The notes under the pieces were generated by a model. It ran no database searches. It was not told the DNA's origin and saw only the letters and a list, made by a program, of their open reading frames with translations. From Chlorobium ferrooxidans DSM 13031 (GTDB lineage: Bacteria > Bacteroidota > Chlorobiia > Chlorobiales > Chlorobiaceae), in contig NZ_AASE01000023.1 in NCBI RefSeq assembly GCF_000168715.1, positions 1-33,415 on the forward strand: 33,415 nt of DNA, written 5' to 3'. Made by a program: the position numbers and the translations under genes. This document shows, piece after piece, positions 1-8,404 of this stretch (the first letter of the stretch is position 1; every line of letters starts with the position of its first letter).

Positions 1-336
1 GGGATCGGTTTGAGAGGTGATTTTTTGAAAATGGTCTATGCTGATCTCCGCCAGGAGAACCGCTCTTTTCCAGGCGTTCCGGCCATTCTGTTTCCGGTAA
101 GTAAAAAAACTGTTCCATCTCCTGTTCGGCGCAACAGGATAAAGCGCATGATGAGAGAGGCCTACCGGATTGAGAAGTCATCGGTAATAAGGAGCGGTAG
201 AGATGAGCAGGATGGTGCTGAGGCAAAGAGACTCTGTATTGTCTTTCTTTTTACGGGAAGAAAAAAAACACTCCCCGACTTGCAGACATTCAGGGAGGAG
301 ATCAGACGGTTAATGCTGAGTATGAGACTTTCCTGA
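1..336 (+). CDS. rnpA: Ribonuclease P protein component (5' end outside the window)
   Basis: This is the basic protein subunit that helps the RNase P RNA bind precursor tRNA and cut off its 5' leader. The frame is open from the first base, and the normal N-terminus of roughly 20 residues is missing, so the gene is cut by the window edge rather than broken. The diagnostic RNR motif is present around bases 127-168 (RRNRIKRMMREAYR), preceded by a segment matching the central strand of the family. The protein ends in a basic helix. yidD follows 78 bp downstream, and the order rnpA-yidD-yidC is the widely conserved arrangement near bacterial replication origins, normally with rpmH just upstream. 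An internal TTG at base 10 is not a real start. Confidence 0.93.
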   Translation, partial: GIGLRGDFLKMVYADLRQENRSFPGVPAILFPVSKKTVPSPVRRNRIKRMMREAYRIEKSSVIRSGRDEQDGAEAKRLCIVFLFTGRKKTLPDLQTFREEIRRLMLSMRLS

Positions 337-414
337 ACGAGAAAGTCAACGATGGCTTTTATTAATACAGCACTCATGACTGACAGTATTTTATACCGGA
401 TAAAGGATGGACGC

Positions 415-690
415 ATGACTATCTGGAAGTATGTCAATGAGGTACCGATTTTACTGATAAAATTTTACCAGGTTTTTCTTTCGCCTCTGCTTGGCTCTTC
501 CTGCAGATACTACCCTACCTGTTCCGCCTACGCGCTTGAAGCTTTTCGCACTCATAATTTTTTTTACGCCGTCTGGCTGACAGTGTGGCGTATTCTTCGA
601 TGCAACCCCTTTGCAAAGGGCGGGTTTGACCCGGTACCCTTGCGTAACAACGATCTTCACGGTAAAATTAAAGAGAGAGGTAATGGATAG
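415..690 (+). CDS. yidD: Membrane protein insertion efficiency factor YidD
   Basis: YidD is a small, membrane-associated protein that assists YidC-dependent insertion of inner-membrane proteins. The 91-residue product carries the family signature [15 protein letters not shown] (residues 30-44), a further Cys in CNPFAKGG (C63), and FDPVP near the end. I chose the ATG at 415 because it is preceded by AAGGATGG and gives the usual family length. An upstream in-frame ATG at 352 would add 21 residues unlike the family. The stop codon overlaps the yidC start by 8 bp, so the two are probably translationally coupled. Confidence 0.93.
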   Translation: MTIWKYVNEVPILLIKFYQVFLSPLLGSSCRYYPTCSAYALEAFRTHNFFYAVWLTVWRILRCNPFAKGGFDPVPLRNNDLHGKIKERGNG

Positions 691-2434
691 AAAATCATTG
701 ACAGGCCTTGCGCTTATTGGCTTGATTATGTTCGTCTGGCTGCAGTTCATGTCGCCGGAGAAAAAACTGTTGAAGTCACCGGAAGCGGTGAAAACAGAGC
801 AGGCCAGTCCGCAGGCACTATCATCTCCTGTGGCAGCGGCTCCTTCCGCGGATACGTTCGGTGTTTTTGCCACTGCGGCTGGAGGTCGTGAGCAACTCGT
901 AAAGGTTGATAATGATCTTTTCAGGGCAACGCTCTCTTCCAAAGGCGCCACACTGAAGTCACTGGTTCTCAAAAAGCATCTGAATGGAGAGCGCAAGCCG
1001 TTCGATCTGGTCAGCAACACCAGGAACGGAGCCCTTTCACTGCTCTTTCTGACCCGTGAAGGGAAAAAAATTGATACCCGCGATCTCTATTTCAGCACGG
1101 TAACGCTTGATTCTGTTCGTGCGATCAGCGGCAAACAGAGTTATGCGGTTCGCTATCACCTTGACATTGCCCCCGCCCAGGCTATTGATATAACCTATCT
1201 CTTTTCCGGCGACAGCTATAAAGTCGGCTATGATGTCAAGCTTACAGGATTTGCCAGTGAGCTTGCCGGTAATGAGTATCAGCTCCAATGGGATGGTGGA
1301 CTCGGTTATTCGGAAAAAGACCGCAAGGATGAGTCGCAGAGTGTGCTTGCAGGCGCCTATCTTGGCGGAAGCCTTGTAAAGCTTGATGCGGCCAAAGAGA
1401 ACGAGACCTACCGTGAAGAGCAGTCCGGAGAAGCCAAATGGGTAGCAGTCCGCAACAAATATTTTGTTGCAGCGCTTATTCCCTCCAGGCGTACGGAAGG
1501 CATCCATCTTGACGGTAAAAGAACAGCCGGTAACGAGTTTGAGAACTATACGGCAGCGCTGAAAATGGGCGTTCCATCAACCGGAACGGTATCGGATGAC
1601 AAGTTCAGCCTCTATCTCGGGCCGCTTGACTACAATATTGTCAAGTCACAGCATGCCGGTCTTGAAAAAATCATGGACTTCGGCTGGGACTGGCTGACGA
1701 GACCTTTTGCCGAATTTATCATTCTGCCGGTTTTCAGCTGGATGAACACCTTTGTAAGCAACTACGGTCTTATCATTATCATTTTTGCCTTCCTGATCAA
1801 GCTGGTCACCTACCCCCTTTCAATGGCTTCGACGAAGTCCATGAAAAAGATGTCGGCACTTCAGCCGGTGCTCAAGGAGCTGCAGGAGAAGTATAAGGAT
1901 AACCCCGCAAAGCTGCAGAGCGAGCTTGGACGGATCTACAAGGAGGCAGGAGTCAACCCGATTGGTGGCTGTTTGCCGGTGGTGCTGCAGATGCCGCTGC
2001 TCTTTGCCATGTTCTATGTGTTCCGCTCCTCGATAGAGCTTCGTCAGCACAGCTTCCTCTGGGCAAAGGATCTCTCCGTTCCGGATTCCATACTCGACTT
2101 CGGATTCAGCATTCCCATGTACGGAAATCACATTGCGGTCTTCCCGATTCTCATGGCGGTGACGGTTTTTATGCAGCAGAAAATCACACCGACAACGCAG
2201 AGCAATGATCAGATGAAGGTGATGATGTACATGTTCCCGGCCATGATGCTCCTCTTTTTCAACAACATGCCGGCAGGCCTCGGTCTCTACTATCTGATGT
2301 TCAACATTTTCAGTGTAGCGCAGCAGTTCTATATCAACAAGACCACCACTGCCGCCGATATGCCGAATGTGACACTCACAGTGCCCTCTTCAGGCGGATC
2401 CCGTAAAAAGAGCAAAGGGGCGTCGAAAAAGTAA
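683..2434 (+). CDS. yidC: Membrane protein insertase YidC
   Basis: YidC inserts and folds inner-membrane proteins, alone or with the Sec translocon; F0 subunit c is a classic client. The 583-residue protein has the Gram-negative layout: an N-terminal membrane anchor (about residues 4-22), a linker and large periplasmic beta domain (about 60-330), then the conserved insertase core with several membrane segments beginning near residue 350. The core motifs [17 protein letters not shown] and [15 protein letters not shown] are recognisable. The basic residue facing the hydrophilic groove appears to be Lys (in [11 protein letters not shown]) rather than the Arg of E. coli. The C-terminus is a short Lys-rich tail (KKSKGASKK), which in other bacteria can contact ribosomes. 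The ATG at 683 overlaps the end of yidD and follows a GAGAGAGG stretch. Confidence 0.97.
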   Translation: MDRKSLTGLALIGLIMFVWLQFMSPEKKLLKSPEAVKTEQASPQALSSPVAAAPSADTFGVFATAAGGREQLVKVDNDLFRATLSSKGATLKSLVLKKHLNGERKPFDLVSNTRNGALSLLFLTREGKKIDTRDLYFSTVTLDSVRAISGKQSYAVRYHLDIAPAQAIDITYLFSGDSYKVGYDVKLTGFASELAGNEYQLQWDGGLGYSEKDRKDESQSVLAGAYLGGSLVKLDAAKENETYREEQSGEAKWVAVRNKYFVAALIPSRRTEGIHLDGKRTAGNEFENYTAALKMGVPSTGTVSDDKFSLYLGPLDYNIVKSQHAGLEKIMDFGWDWLTRPFAEFIILPVFSWMNTFVSNYGLIIIIFAFLIKLVTYPLSMASTKSMKKMSALQPVLKELQEKYKDNPAKLQSELGRIYKEAGVNPIGGCLPVVLQMPLLFAMFYVFRSSIELRQHSFLWAKDLSVPDSILDFGFSIPMYGNHIAVFPILMAVTVFMQQKITPTTQSNDQMKVMMYMFPAMMLLFFNNMPAGLGLYYLMFNIFSVAQQFYINKTTTAADMPNVTLTVPSSGGSRKKSKGASKK

Positions 2435-2445
2435 ATAGTGGTGTT

Positions 2446-3048
2446 ATGGCGCCAATCGAGCAGGCCGATGTGTGGCTTTTCCGGTTACTGAACCTTCGTC
2501 TGGTTCATCCGGCAGTCGACGACCTGATGGTTTTTCTCACCAACGGCTCCCTTTCCCGTCATATCGGCATTCTGGCAGCGCTCTTTATGGTCATCCGCAG
2601 GGGCAGGCAGGGTTTTCTTGTAATCCTGCTTGCCCTTCTTGCTGTCGGCATGGCTGATTTCATTGCCTCCGGTATCTTCAAACCGCTTGTCGAGCGCATC
2701 CGCCCCTGCTTTGCCCTTGATCAGGTCCGCCTGCTCATCCATCAATCGAGGAGCTACTCGTTTGCTTCATCCCATGCGGCGAACTCGGCAGCGGTTGCCG
2801 CAATCACCTGGATTTTCTTTCACCGTGGTGAGAGGATCGAAAAACTCTTTACCGTTCTCATGATCGCCTACGCGCTTGCCATAGGCTTTTCGAGGATCTA
2901 CGTCGGCGTTCACTATCCCGGAGATGTGCTTGGCGGCATCATGATCGGACTTTTCAGTGCAGCCATTGTCTATCTGCTCTTCTCCTGGATGGTGAAGAAC
3001 ATTGTTCAGCCCCGCTTCATGCGTCAAAATGCCCTTTCCGGTGAGTGA
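2446..3048 (+). CDS. PAP2-family membrane phosphatase
   Basis: This is a 200-residue integral membrane phosphatase of the type 2 phosphatidic acid phosphatase family. The three-part active site is intact: KPLVERIRP (K79, R86, P87), SFASSH (H110), and SRIYVGVHYPGD (R150, H156, D160). About five hydrophobic segments surround these motifs, placing the site on the periplasmic face. Members hydrolyse lipid phosphates such as undecaprenyl pyrophosphate or phosphatidylglycerol phosphate. Recycling of the peptidoglycan lipid carrier would fit the cell-wall genes nearby, but the substrate cannot be read from the sequence. It starts 11 bp after yidC and overlaps the following kinase gene by 20 bp, suggesting cotranscription. 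Confidence 0.85.
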   Translation: MAPIEQADVWLFRLLNLRLVHPAVDDLMVFLTNGSLSRHIGILAALFMVIRRGRQGFLVILLALLAVGMADFIASGIFKPLVERIRPCFALDQVRLLIHQSRSYSFASSHAANSAAVAAITWIFFHRGERIEKLFTVLMIAYALAIGFSRIYVGVHYPGDVLGGIMIGLFSAAIVYLLFSWMVKNIVQPRFMRQNALSGE

Positions 3049-3961
3049 GGTGTATTGGGGAGTCGATCTTGGCGGAACCAAAATCGAGGCGGTGGTGATT
3101 GATGGCGCCCTGAAGCCCATCTGTCGTCGCCGAATTGCCACAGAAGCTGAAGGCGGCTACAGCCACATCCTGGAGCGCATCAGCACGCTTCTTGACAGGG
3201 TATCCCGTGAGAGCGGGTTTCCCATACCGGAGCGGATAGGGATCGGCACACCCGGACGGTATGACGCGGTATCCGGGCGCATGAAAAACTCAAACACGGT
3301 TGCACTGAACGGTCGCGATCTGAAGCGCGATCTTGAGCATCTTCTCCATCGGGAGCTGCTCATTGAAAATGATGCCAACTGTTTTGCCCTTGCCGAATCG
3401 ATGCTTGGCTGCGGGGCCGAAGTGATGCGTGATCCCTCAAAGATGGCCTTCGGCATTATTCTCGGTACCGGTGTCGGCGGCGGGATAGTGTGCCACGGAA
3501 GGGTTCGTCACGGCGCCCACGGTATTGCCGGAGAGTGGGGGCATAATGAGCTTCTGCCGGATGGAGAGGCCTGCTACTGCGGCAGGAGGGGCTGCGTGGA
3601 AACGGTTATTTCCGGCCCGGCGCTTGAGCGCTACTACAAAGCGCTTACGGGCAGTTTCAAGCCGCTGTCTCAGATCGCTTCTGATTATGGTTCGGACAGT
3701 GCGGCGGCAGAGACCATCGAGCGCCTGCTCCTCTATTTCGGCAAGGCACTCGCCCGGGTGATCAACATCCTCGACCCCGATCTCTGCATAATCGGCGGCG
3801 GAGTAGGTCAGGTTGAGCAGTTGTACTCACCGGAGGCCCGTTCAGCAATTGAGCGCCACCTCTTCAACAGCGAACTCCGAATCCCCATTCTCAAGCCCCT
3901 CCTCGGTGACAGCGCCGGAGTCTTCGGCGCCGCGCTGTTAGCCCGCACTACCTTGCACTAA
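3029..3961 (+). CDS. ROK-family sugar kinase (glucokinase-like)
   Basis: ROK-family kinases phosphorylate free hexoses or amino sugars using ATP. The 310-residue protein begins with the phosphate-binding loop DLGGTK (residues 13-18). It has the zinc site typical of ROK proteins: H172 followed by C182, C184 and C189 within EACYCGRRGCVE. A second nucleotide-binding segment, LGTGVGGGIVC, and the DPDLCIIGGGV motif complete the fold. There is no DNA-binding domain, so it is an enzyme rather than a ROK repressor. The ATG at 3029 overlaps the PAP2 gene by 20 bp. An in-frame GTG at 3041 is an alternative start that still precedes the ATP loop. Glucose is the likeliest substrate by family, but N-acetylhexosamines are possible. 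Confidence 0.88.
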   Translation: MPFPVSEVYWGVDLGGTKIEAVVIDGALKPICRRRIATEAEGGYSHILERISTLLDRVSRESGFPIPERIGIGTPGRYDAVSGRMKNSNTVALNGRDLKRDLEHLLHRELLIENDANCFALAESMLGCGAEVMRDPSKMAFGIILGTGVGGGIVCHGRVRHGAHGIAGEWGHNELLPDGEACYCGRRGCVETVISGPALERYYKALTGSFKPLSQIASDYGSDSAAAETIERLLLYFGKALARVINILDPDLCIIGGGVGQVEQLYSPEARSAIERHLFNSELRIPILKPLLGDSAGVFGAALLARTTLH

Positions 3962-4105
3962 AGGGTGTGGAAATTACCGGCTTTTTTTATGTACTGAATG
4001 CGGGGGGTTTTGTATGTTAACGGGTTGCTGTGCCGACTTGGGCGATCATGGCTTCTTGCGGAATGGCTGTAACGTATTGATTTTATAAGTTATAACACGG
4101 GTGAA

Positions 4106-5548
4106 ATGGCAGAGGATATTGTTTTCAGGAGAGGGGATATTATTGAGCTGGTCGTAACCGATCTGGCGGAGAAAGAGCAGTGTTTCGGGCGGCTTGACAG
4201 CGGCATGGCGGTTATGGTCAACGGTATGCTTGCGGTCGGCGACCGGGTGTCGGCCAGAATCAAAAAGGTGAAGCAGCGCTACCTTGAGGCGATAGCCGTT
4301 GAGGTGCTTGAAGCCTCGCCTGACAGAACGGAGCCGGTGTGCAGCTATTTCGGCGTCTGCGGCGGCTGCAAGCTGATGCACATCAGGTACGAGGCGCAGA
4401 TTGCCTACAAAGAGAAAAAGGTGAAGGACGCGCTTGAGCATCTCGGAAGTTTTTCCAATCCGCCGGTTTCGCCTGTTCTGGCGGCGGCCTCTCCCGTTCA
4501 CTATCGCAACAAGATCGAGTTCTCCTGCTCCAGCATGCGCTATCTCCTGCCGGAAGAGCTTTCGCAGGAGGAGCTGGAGCGCCCGAAAAATTTTGCGCTG
4601 GGATTTCATACCCCAGGGAATTTCGAGAAGGTGATCGATATCGACTACTGCTATCTTGCCACGGAGCTGATGAACCGGGTGCTCAAACTGACCCGCGAAT
4701 TTGCCCTTGCCAACAACCTTGAGCCCTACGGCGTCCGGGCACATACCGGATTTTTGCGCAATCTTGTGGTGCGCTTCAGTGAAGATCAGCGCGAGCTGAT
4801 GGTCAACCTCGTCACCTCCTGGTACGATGAAAAGCTGATGCAGCAGTACAATGCCGCCCTCCAGTCGGCTCTTGCAGGCGAGAAGGTGACGGTGGTCAAT
4901 AATGTTACCTCAAGAAAGAACGGTGTCGCCACCGGCGAAGAGGAGTTTCTGCTCAGCGGCACGGGTATCATTACCGAGCGCCTCGGAGAGCTTGATTTCA
5001 GAATTTCGGCCAACTCATTTTTTCAGACCAACTCCCGGCAGGCCGAAGTGCTCTACAACGCCATTCTTGATGTTGCGGGACTCAACGAGGATGACACCGT
5101 CTATGACCTCTATTGCGGTACCGGAACCATCACGCTCTACATGGCCAAACACTGCCGGAGTGCGGTCGGTCTTGAGGTGGTTGAAAGTTCAATCAACGAT
5201 GCCCGCAGCAATGCGGCTCTGAACGGAGTCGAGAATGCGGACTTTTATCAGGTTGATCTGAAGGATTTCCACGCCATACTCGACAAACTTGAAAGCCATG
5301 GGGCTCCGGGGGTGATCATCACCGATCCGCCGAGAGCGGGCATGCATCCTAAGGCGCTTGAAACCATGCTCCGTTTCCGGCCAAGGCGCATCGTCTATGT
5401 CAGTTGTAATCCGGCAAGTCTTGCCCGTGACGGCAAGGAGATTGCACTTCAGGGCTACACGCTCAAATCAGTTCAGCCGGTTGATATGTTTCCGCATACG
5501 GCGCATATAGAGAGTGTGGCCTGTTTCGAGCTGGAGCGCCCCTATTAA
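4106..5548 (+). CDS. rlmD: 23S rRNA (uracil-5-)-methyltransferase, RlmD type
   Basis: This enzyme of the TrmA/RumA family methylates C5 of a specific uridine in RNA using S-adenosylmethionine. The 480-residue protein starts with a TRAM RNA-binding domain (about residues 5-68). It then has Cys79, Cys85, Cys88 and Cys182 spaced as the ligands of the [4Fe-4S] cluster of RlmD. The methyltransferase half contains the SAM loop VYDLYCGTGTIT, the DPPRAGMH motif, the catalytic nucleophile Cys434 in YVSCNPASLARD, and the general base Glu469 in PHTAHIE. Four cluster cysteines favour RlmD (U1939) over TrmA, but the exact uridine is inferred. It sits alone, with 144 bp upstream and a convergent neighbour downstream, so it is probably its own unit. 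Confidence 0.88.
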   Translation: MAEDIVFRRGDIIELVVTDLAEKEQCFGRLDSGMAVMVNGMLAVGDRVSARIKKVKQRYLEAIAVEVLEASPDRTEPVCSYFGVCGGCKLMHIRYEAQIAYKEKKVKDALEHLGSFSNPPVSPVLAAASPVHYRNKIEFSCSSMRYLLPEELSQEELERPKNFALGFHTPGNFEKVIDIDYCYLATELMNRVLKLTREFALANNLEPYGVRAHTGFLRNLVVRFSEDQRELMVNLVTSWYDEKLMQQYNAALQSALAGEKVTVVNNVTSRKNGVATGEEEFLLSGTGIITERLGELDFRISANSFFQTNSRQAEVLYNAILDVAGLNEDDTVYDLYCGTGTITLYMAKHCRSAVGLEVVESSINDARSNAALNGVENADFYQVDLKDFHAILDKLESHGAPGVIITDPPRAGMHPKALETMLRFRPRRIVYVSCNPASLARDGKEIALQGYTLKSVQPVDMFPHTAHIESVACFELERPY

Positions 5549-5600
5549 TCTGTTCCGCGATTCGATGGCATCGTTGGGCGGTGCTCGGAAAAGAGATCAA

Positions 5601-5636
5601 GGACTACAAGGACAGCAGGGACTACAAGGACGAAGA
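5601..5636. repeat. Four tandem 9-bp units between rlmD and ykvA
   Basis: The units are GGACTACAA, GGACAGCAG, GGACTACAA and GGACGAAGA, giving an exact 13-bp repeat at an 18-bp period (5601-5613 and 5619-5631). They lie in the 209-bp gap between convergent genes. The only frame through them is a short Gly/Gln-rich one overlapping the end of rlmD; I do not regard it as a gene. Confidence 0.8.
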
Positions 5637-5643
5637 GGAATTT

Positions 5644-5704
5644 GCCGGGGCAACCACAAGGGATTGTTCCTGCCATTTCGTGTGATTTCGTTAGTTTCGT
5701 GGTT
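5644..5704. repeat. Hairpin followed by three 10-bp TTTCGT units
   Basis: Bases 5644-5674 form an imperfect hairpin in which GGGGCAACC can pair with GGATTGTTCC, allowing G-U pairs and one bulge. Directly after it come three near-identical units, ATTTCGTGTG, ATTTCGTTAG and TTTCGTGGTT (5675-5704). No T-tract follows the hairpin, so it is not a normal terminator. Together with the 9-bp units just upstream it looks like a decayed copy of a dispersed intergenic element, but no second copy exists in this window. Confidence 0.55.
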
Positions 5705-5757
5705 CAAAAATCCTCAAACCGTTCACGACGATTAATAGCGGGCTCTTCTCTTATTTG

Positions 5758-6183
5758 TTATTGATTTTCGATCAGGGTGTAGCTGGCGGGTTCCGCTTCG
5801 GCGGCTTTTGCGGCTTCCCAGGCGGAGAAGCGGTCTACATCCTGGATGATGGAGGCAAAAACGGCTGAAACGATGGCAATGTCGTCGGCAAAGCCGATGA
5901 GCGGAATGAAATCGGCTATGGCGTCAAACGGGGAGACAAAATAGATCAGTGCTGCGGTAACAAGCACAATGGTCTGCCAGGGCACGTCGGTGTACTCTTT
6001 TGTAAAGTAGCAGCGGAGCATCCGTGCCAGCGACTGGATTTTTCCGGATATTTCCGAGAGCTGCGAGGTGTGTTTGCCCGGTTTCGAGAGCTTCACTGCC
6101 GTTTCGAGCAGTTTTTTTCTCTTCACGGGATCCTTGATTGCCTGCTCAGCCTTTCTCCGGGTTTTCTCAAATCGTTTACTCAT
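5758..6183 (-). CDS. YkvA-family protein (DUF1232)
   Basis: This is a 141-residue protein with a DUF1232 core of unknown biochemical function. The N-terminal 65 residues are Lys/Arg-rich and predicted helical. They are followed by a hydrophobic membrane segment (TIVLVTAALIYFVSPFDAI) and the family signature SPFDAIADFIPLIGFADD. The C-terminus is short and Ala/Glu-rich. It begins 8 bp after the rhomboid protease gene on the same strand, so the two are very likely cotranscribed. A link to membrane protein handling is possible from that pairing only. Confidence 0.85.
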   Translation of the reverse strand: MSKRFEKTRRKAEQAIKDPVKRKKLLETAVKLSKPGKHTSQLSEISGKIQSLARMLRCYFTKEYTDVPWQTIVLVTAALIYFVSPFDAIADFIPLIGFADDIAIVSAVFASIIQDVDRFSAWEAAKAAEAEPASYTLIENQ

Positions 6184-6191
6184 GGCTCTTC

Positions 6192-7007
6192 TTATTTTCG
6201 GCTCGCTTTGAGGAGTGTCTGGCGCTCGCTTTCGGTCAGTGAGGTATATCCATGCGCCGAAATCTTGTCAAGAATAGCGTCAATTTCGGCTTCAGACGCA
6301 GGTTCTGCAGGTTTCTGTTTCTTGTAGAGCTGAGGGCCGGATCTCTTTTTTCCCGAAGAGCGGAATTTTTGGAGTACCCTGGAGATCGACCACTCGTTTC
6401 TTTTTATGGTGATGTAGATAAAACCGATCAGCATGCCGCCGAGGTGGGCGAAATGGGCGATGTTGCTCCCGCTTCCCATGGCCCGGCTGCCGAGTCCGGA
6501 GAAAAATTCGATAAGAGCATAACCGGCAATGAAATATTTTGCCTTCAGCGGAAAGAGGAAATAGAGGAAGATGTAGCGATCGGGAAACATCATGCCGAAT
6601 GCCAGCAGCACGCCGTAGATTGCCCCTGATGCCCCTACTGTAGGATAGGGATCACCGCTGGTCATCAGCAGGTTGAGCGCCGCAGCTCCGATTCCGCAGA
6701 CAAAATAGTAGATATTGAACTGTCGTGTACCCCAGTGGTTCTCTATCTCGGCGCCGAACATCCAGAGCGCAAACATATTGAAAAAGAGATGGGTGCCGCC
6801 GCCGTGAAGGAACATGTAGGTAACCGGCTGCCAGAGTCTGAAATTGCCTGAACCTATCGGCCAGAGCGCCCCGATGGAGCTGATGACCTCTCCGTACGGC
6901 GTCATTTGCAGCAGGAAGACCGCAATATTGATGAGAATAATGGCTTTTATTGCCGGAGGTATAAACTGAAAACCTCCGGGGCTGTATGGCTGACTGGAAT
7001 TGTTCAT
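6192..7007 (-). CDS. Rhomboid-family intramembrane serine protease
   Basis: Rhomboids cleave membrane-spanning substrates within the bilayer. The 271-residue protein has about six membrane segments and a complete site: His73 and Asn77 (HLFFNMFALW) for the oxyanion hole, nucleophile Ser128 in GASGAIYG, and His188 in AHLGG. The WQPVTYMFLHGG stretch before the first motif is also typical. After the last membrane helix (about residue 201) comes a basic linker and a roughly 35-residue acidic C-terminal helical segment (about 236-271). A similar small domain is seen in other bacterial rhomboids and is of unknown role. I used the ATG at 7007; a GTG directly before it is possible. No clear ribosome binding site is visible for either. 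pgk lies 96 bp upstream. Confidence 0.9.
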   Translation of the reverse strand: MNNSSQPYSPGGFQFIPPAIKAIILINIAVFLLQMTPYGEVISSIGALWPIGSGNFRLWQPVTYMFLHGGGTHLFFNMFALWMFGAEIENHWGTRQFNIYYFVCGIGAAALNLLMTSGDPYPTVGASGAIYGVLLAFGMMFPDRYIFLYFLFPLKAKYFIAGYALIEFFSGLGSRAMGSGSNIAHFAHLGGMLIGFIYITIKRNEWSISRVLQKFRSSGKKRSGPQLYKKQKPAEPASEAEIDAILDKISAHGYTSLTESERQTLLKASRK

Positions 7008-7023
7008 CACAATGTCTGGTTCT

Positions 7024-7055
7024 GCCTGTTCTCATGATGCAGAGAGAGAACAGGC
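7024..7055 (-). repeat. Perfect 10-bp inverted repeat between pgk and the rhomboid gene
   Basis: GCCTGTTCTC (7024-7033) and GAGAACAGGC (7046-7055) are exact inverse complements separated by 12 bases. On the transcribed minus strand this hairpin lies after the pgk stop and 17 bases before the rhomboid start codon. No T-tract follows, so it is more likely an RNA processing or stabilising element, or an operator, than a terminator. A second, weaker inverted repeat (TTCCGT at 7071-7076 and ACGGAA at 7095-7100) lies just before the pgk stop codon. Confidence 0.6.
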
Positions 7056-7103
7056 CTGTCGAAAGTTGCTTCCGTAAAGGATTGCAGTGGTGTACGGAAA
7101 CGG

Positions 7104-8297
7104 TTAGTCGTTCAATGCGGCAATACCGGGCAGCTCCTTGCCTTCAAGGAATTCAAGGCTTGCTCCGCCTCCTGTAGAGATATGGGTAATCTCCTTTGCA
7201 AGTCCTGCTTTGGCGATAGCAGAAGCCGAGTCTCCTCCGCCGACAATGGTTATAGCGCCCTTGGCGGTGGCGTCAGCCAGAGCTTTGGCAACGGCCATGG
7301 TGCCTGATGCGAAATTGTCTATTTCAAACACACCCATCGGTCCGTTCCAGAGTACCGTGCGGGCCGAGAGAATCTCCCTGCTGTAAAGCTCAGCCGTTTT
7401 CGGTCCTATGTCCACACCGATCATGCCTTCCGGAATGGCGGATATCAGTTCCGTGCGGAACTCTGCATCAGCTGAAATAGCGGGAGCCACAATCACATCT
7501 TCCGGCAGAAGCAGCTTTATCCCCTTTCTTTTTGCCTCGGCAAGGATCTCAAGGGCAAGCTCAATTTTGCTCTCCTCAACGAGTGAGTTTCCTACCTCGT
7601 AGCCCTGGGCCTTGAAGAAGGTAAAGACCATGGCCCCGCCGATCAGCACCGTGTCTACTTTTTTAAAGAGGTTCTCAAGGACATCTATTTTTCCTGAAAT
7701 TTTTGATCCGCCCAGAATGGCTACAAACGGGCGTTCCGGATCCTGAAGGGCTTTTCCAAGATAGAGCAGCTCGCGTTCTATAAGAAAGCCTGCAACTGCA
7801 CTCTGGACGTAATGGGTAATCCCCTCGGTTGATGCGTGCGCCCTGTGTGCGGTTCCGAAAGCATCATTGACGTAGATCTCGCCCAGAGAGGCAAGCTCTT
7901 TGGCAAAGTCAGGATCGTTGGCCTCTTCCTCGGGATGAAATCTCAGGTTTTCAAGCAGAATAACCTCTCCGTCCTGCATGGCAAGTACCTGCTGCATGAC
8001 CTCGGTTCCGATGGAATCTTTTGCCATCGTTACAGGCGTGTCGATGAGCTCCGAAAGTCTTTTTGCTACCGGGGCAAGAGAGAAGTCCGCGTTGACTTTG
8101 CCTTTTGGTCTTCCAAGGTGTGACATCAGAATCAGGCGCCCGCCATCGTCGAGAACTTTACGAATGGAGGGGAGTGATTCAACGATTCTTTTATCGTCGG
8201 TAATGTTTTTGCTGGCGTCAAGAGGAACATTGAAATCAACGCGCATTAATATCCGTTTGCCTTGGATGGAGACGCTGGACAAGGTCTTTTTCTGCAT
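7104..8297 (-). CDS. pgk: Phosphoglycerate kinase
   Basis: Phosphoglycerate kinase interconverts 1,3-bisphosphoglycerate plus ADP with 3-phosphoglycerate plus ATP in glycolysis and gluconeogenesis. In an autotroph using the reverse TCA cycle it would work mainly toward sugars. The 397-residue length is normal for the bacterial enzyme. Recognisable blocks are RVDFNVPLD near the N-terminus, the SHLGRPKG substrate loop, [15 protein letters not shown], the [10 protein letters not shown] segment, and the C-terminal [13 protein letters not shown] nucleotide site. The ATG at 8297 gives the usual N-terminus although no strong ribosome binding site precedes it. The 107 bp up to mltG probably hold its own promoter, but I cannot fix one. 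A hairpin without a T-tract lies between pgk and the downstream rhomboid gene. Confidence 0.97.
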   Translation of the reverse strand: MQKKTLSSVSIQGKRILMRVDFNVPLDASKNITDDKRIVESLPSIRKVLDDGGRLILMSHLGRPKGKVNADFSLAPVAKRLSELIDTPVTMAKDSIGTEVMQQVLAMQDGEVILLENLRFHPEEEANDPDFAKELASLGEIYVNDAFGTAHRAHASTEGITHYVQSAVAGFLIERELLYLGKALQDPERPFVAILGGSKISGKIDVLENLFKKVDTVLIGGAMVFTFFKAQGYEVGNSLVEESKIELALEILAEAKRKGIKLLLPEDVIVAPAISADAEFRTELISAIPEGMIGVDIGPKTAELYSREILSARTVLWNGPMGVFEIDNFASGTMAVAKALADATAKGAITIVGGGDSASAIAKAGLAKEITHISTGGGASLEFLEGKELPGIAALND

Positions 8298-8404
8298 TGC
8301 TGTTATGATTGATTAAAAAAACAATTGCTGGTAAATAGTACTAATCTACAATATAATCAATTCACCTGACAGGATATAGGAGACGGTAATCTGTCGCTCT
8401 CCTC

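Noticed and set aside
451..1020. 189-residue minus-strand open frame
   Set aside because: It lies wholly opposite yidD and yidC, has no family character, and is explained by the coding bias of the real genes.
3962..4105. Possible terminator after the ROK kinase (T run near 3985)
   Set aside because: The T run is present, but I could not find a stable stem directly before it.
5514..5735. 73-residue plus-strand frame with Gly/Gln repeats after rlmD
   Set aside because: It overlaps the end of rlmD, has no ribosome site, and its repeats come from the 9-bp DNA units; the residues do not resemble a known protein.
8378..8403. AGGAGA...TCTCCT inverted repeat just after mltG
   Set aside because: Only six pairs with a long loop and no T-tract; too weak to call as a terminator.
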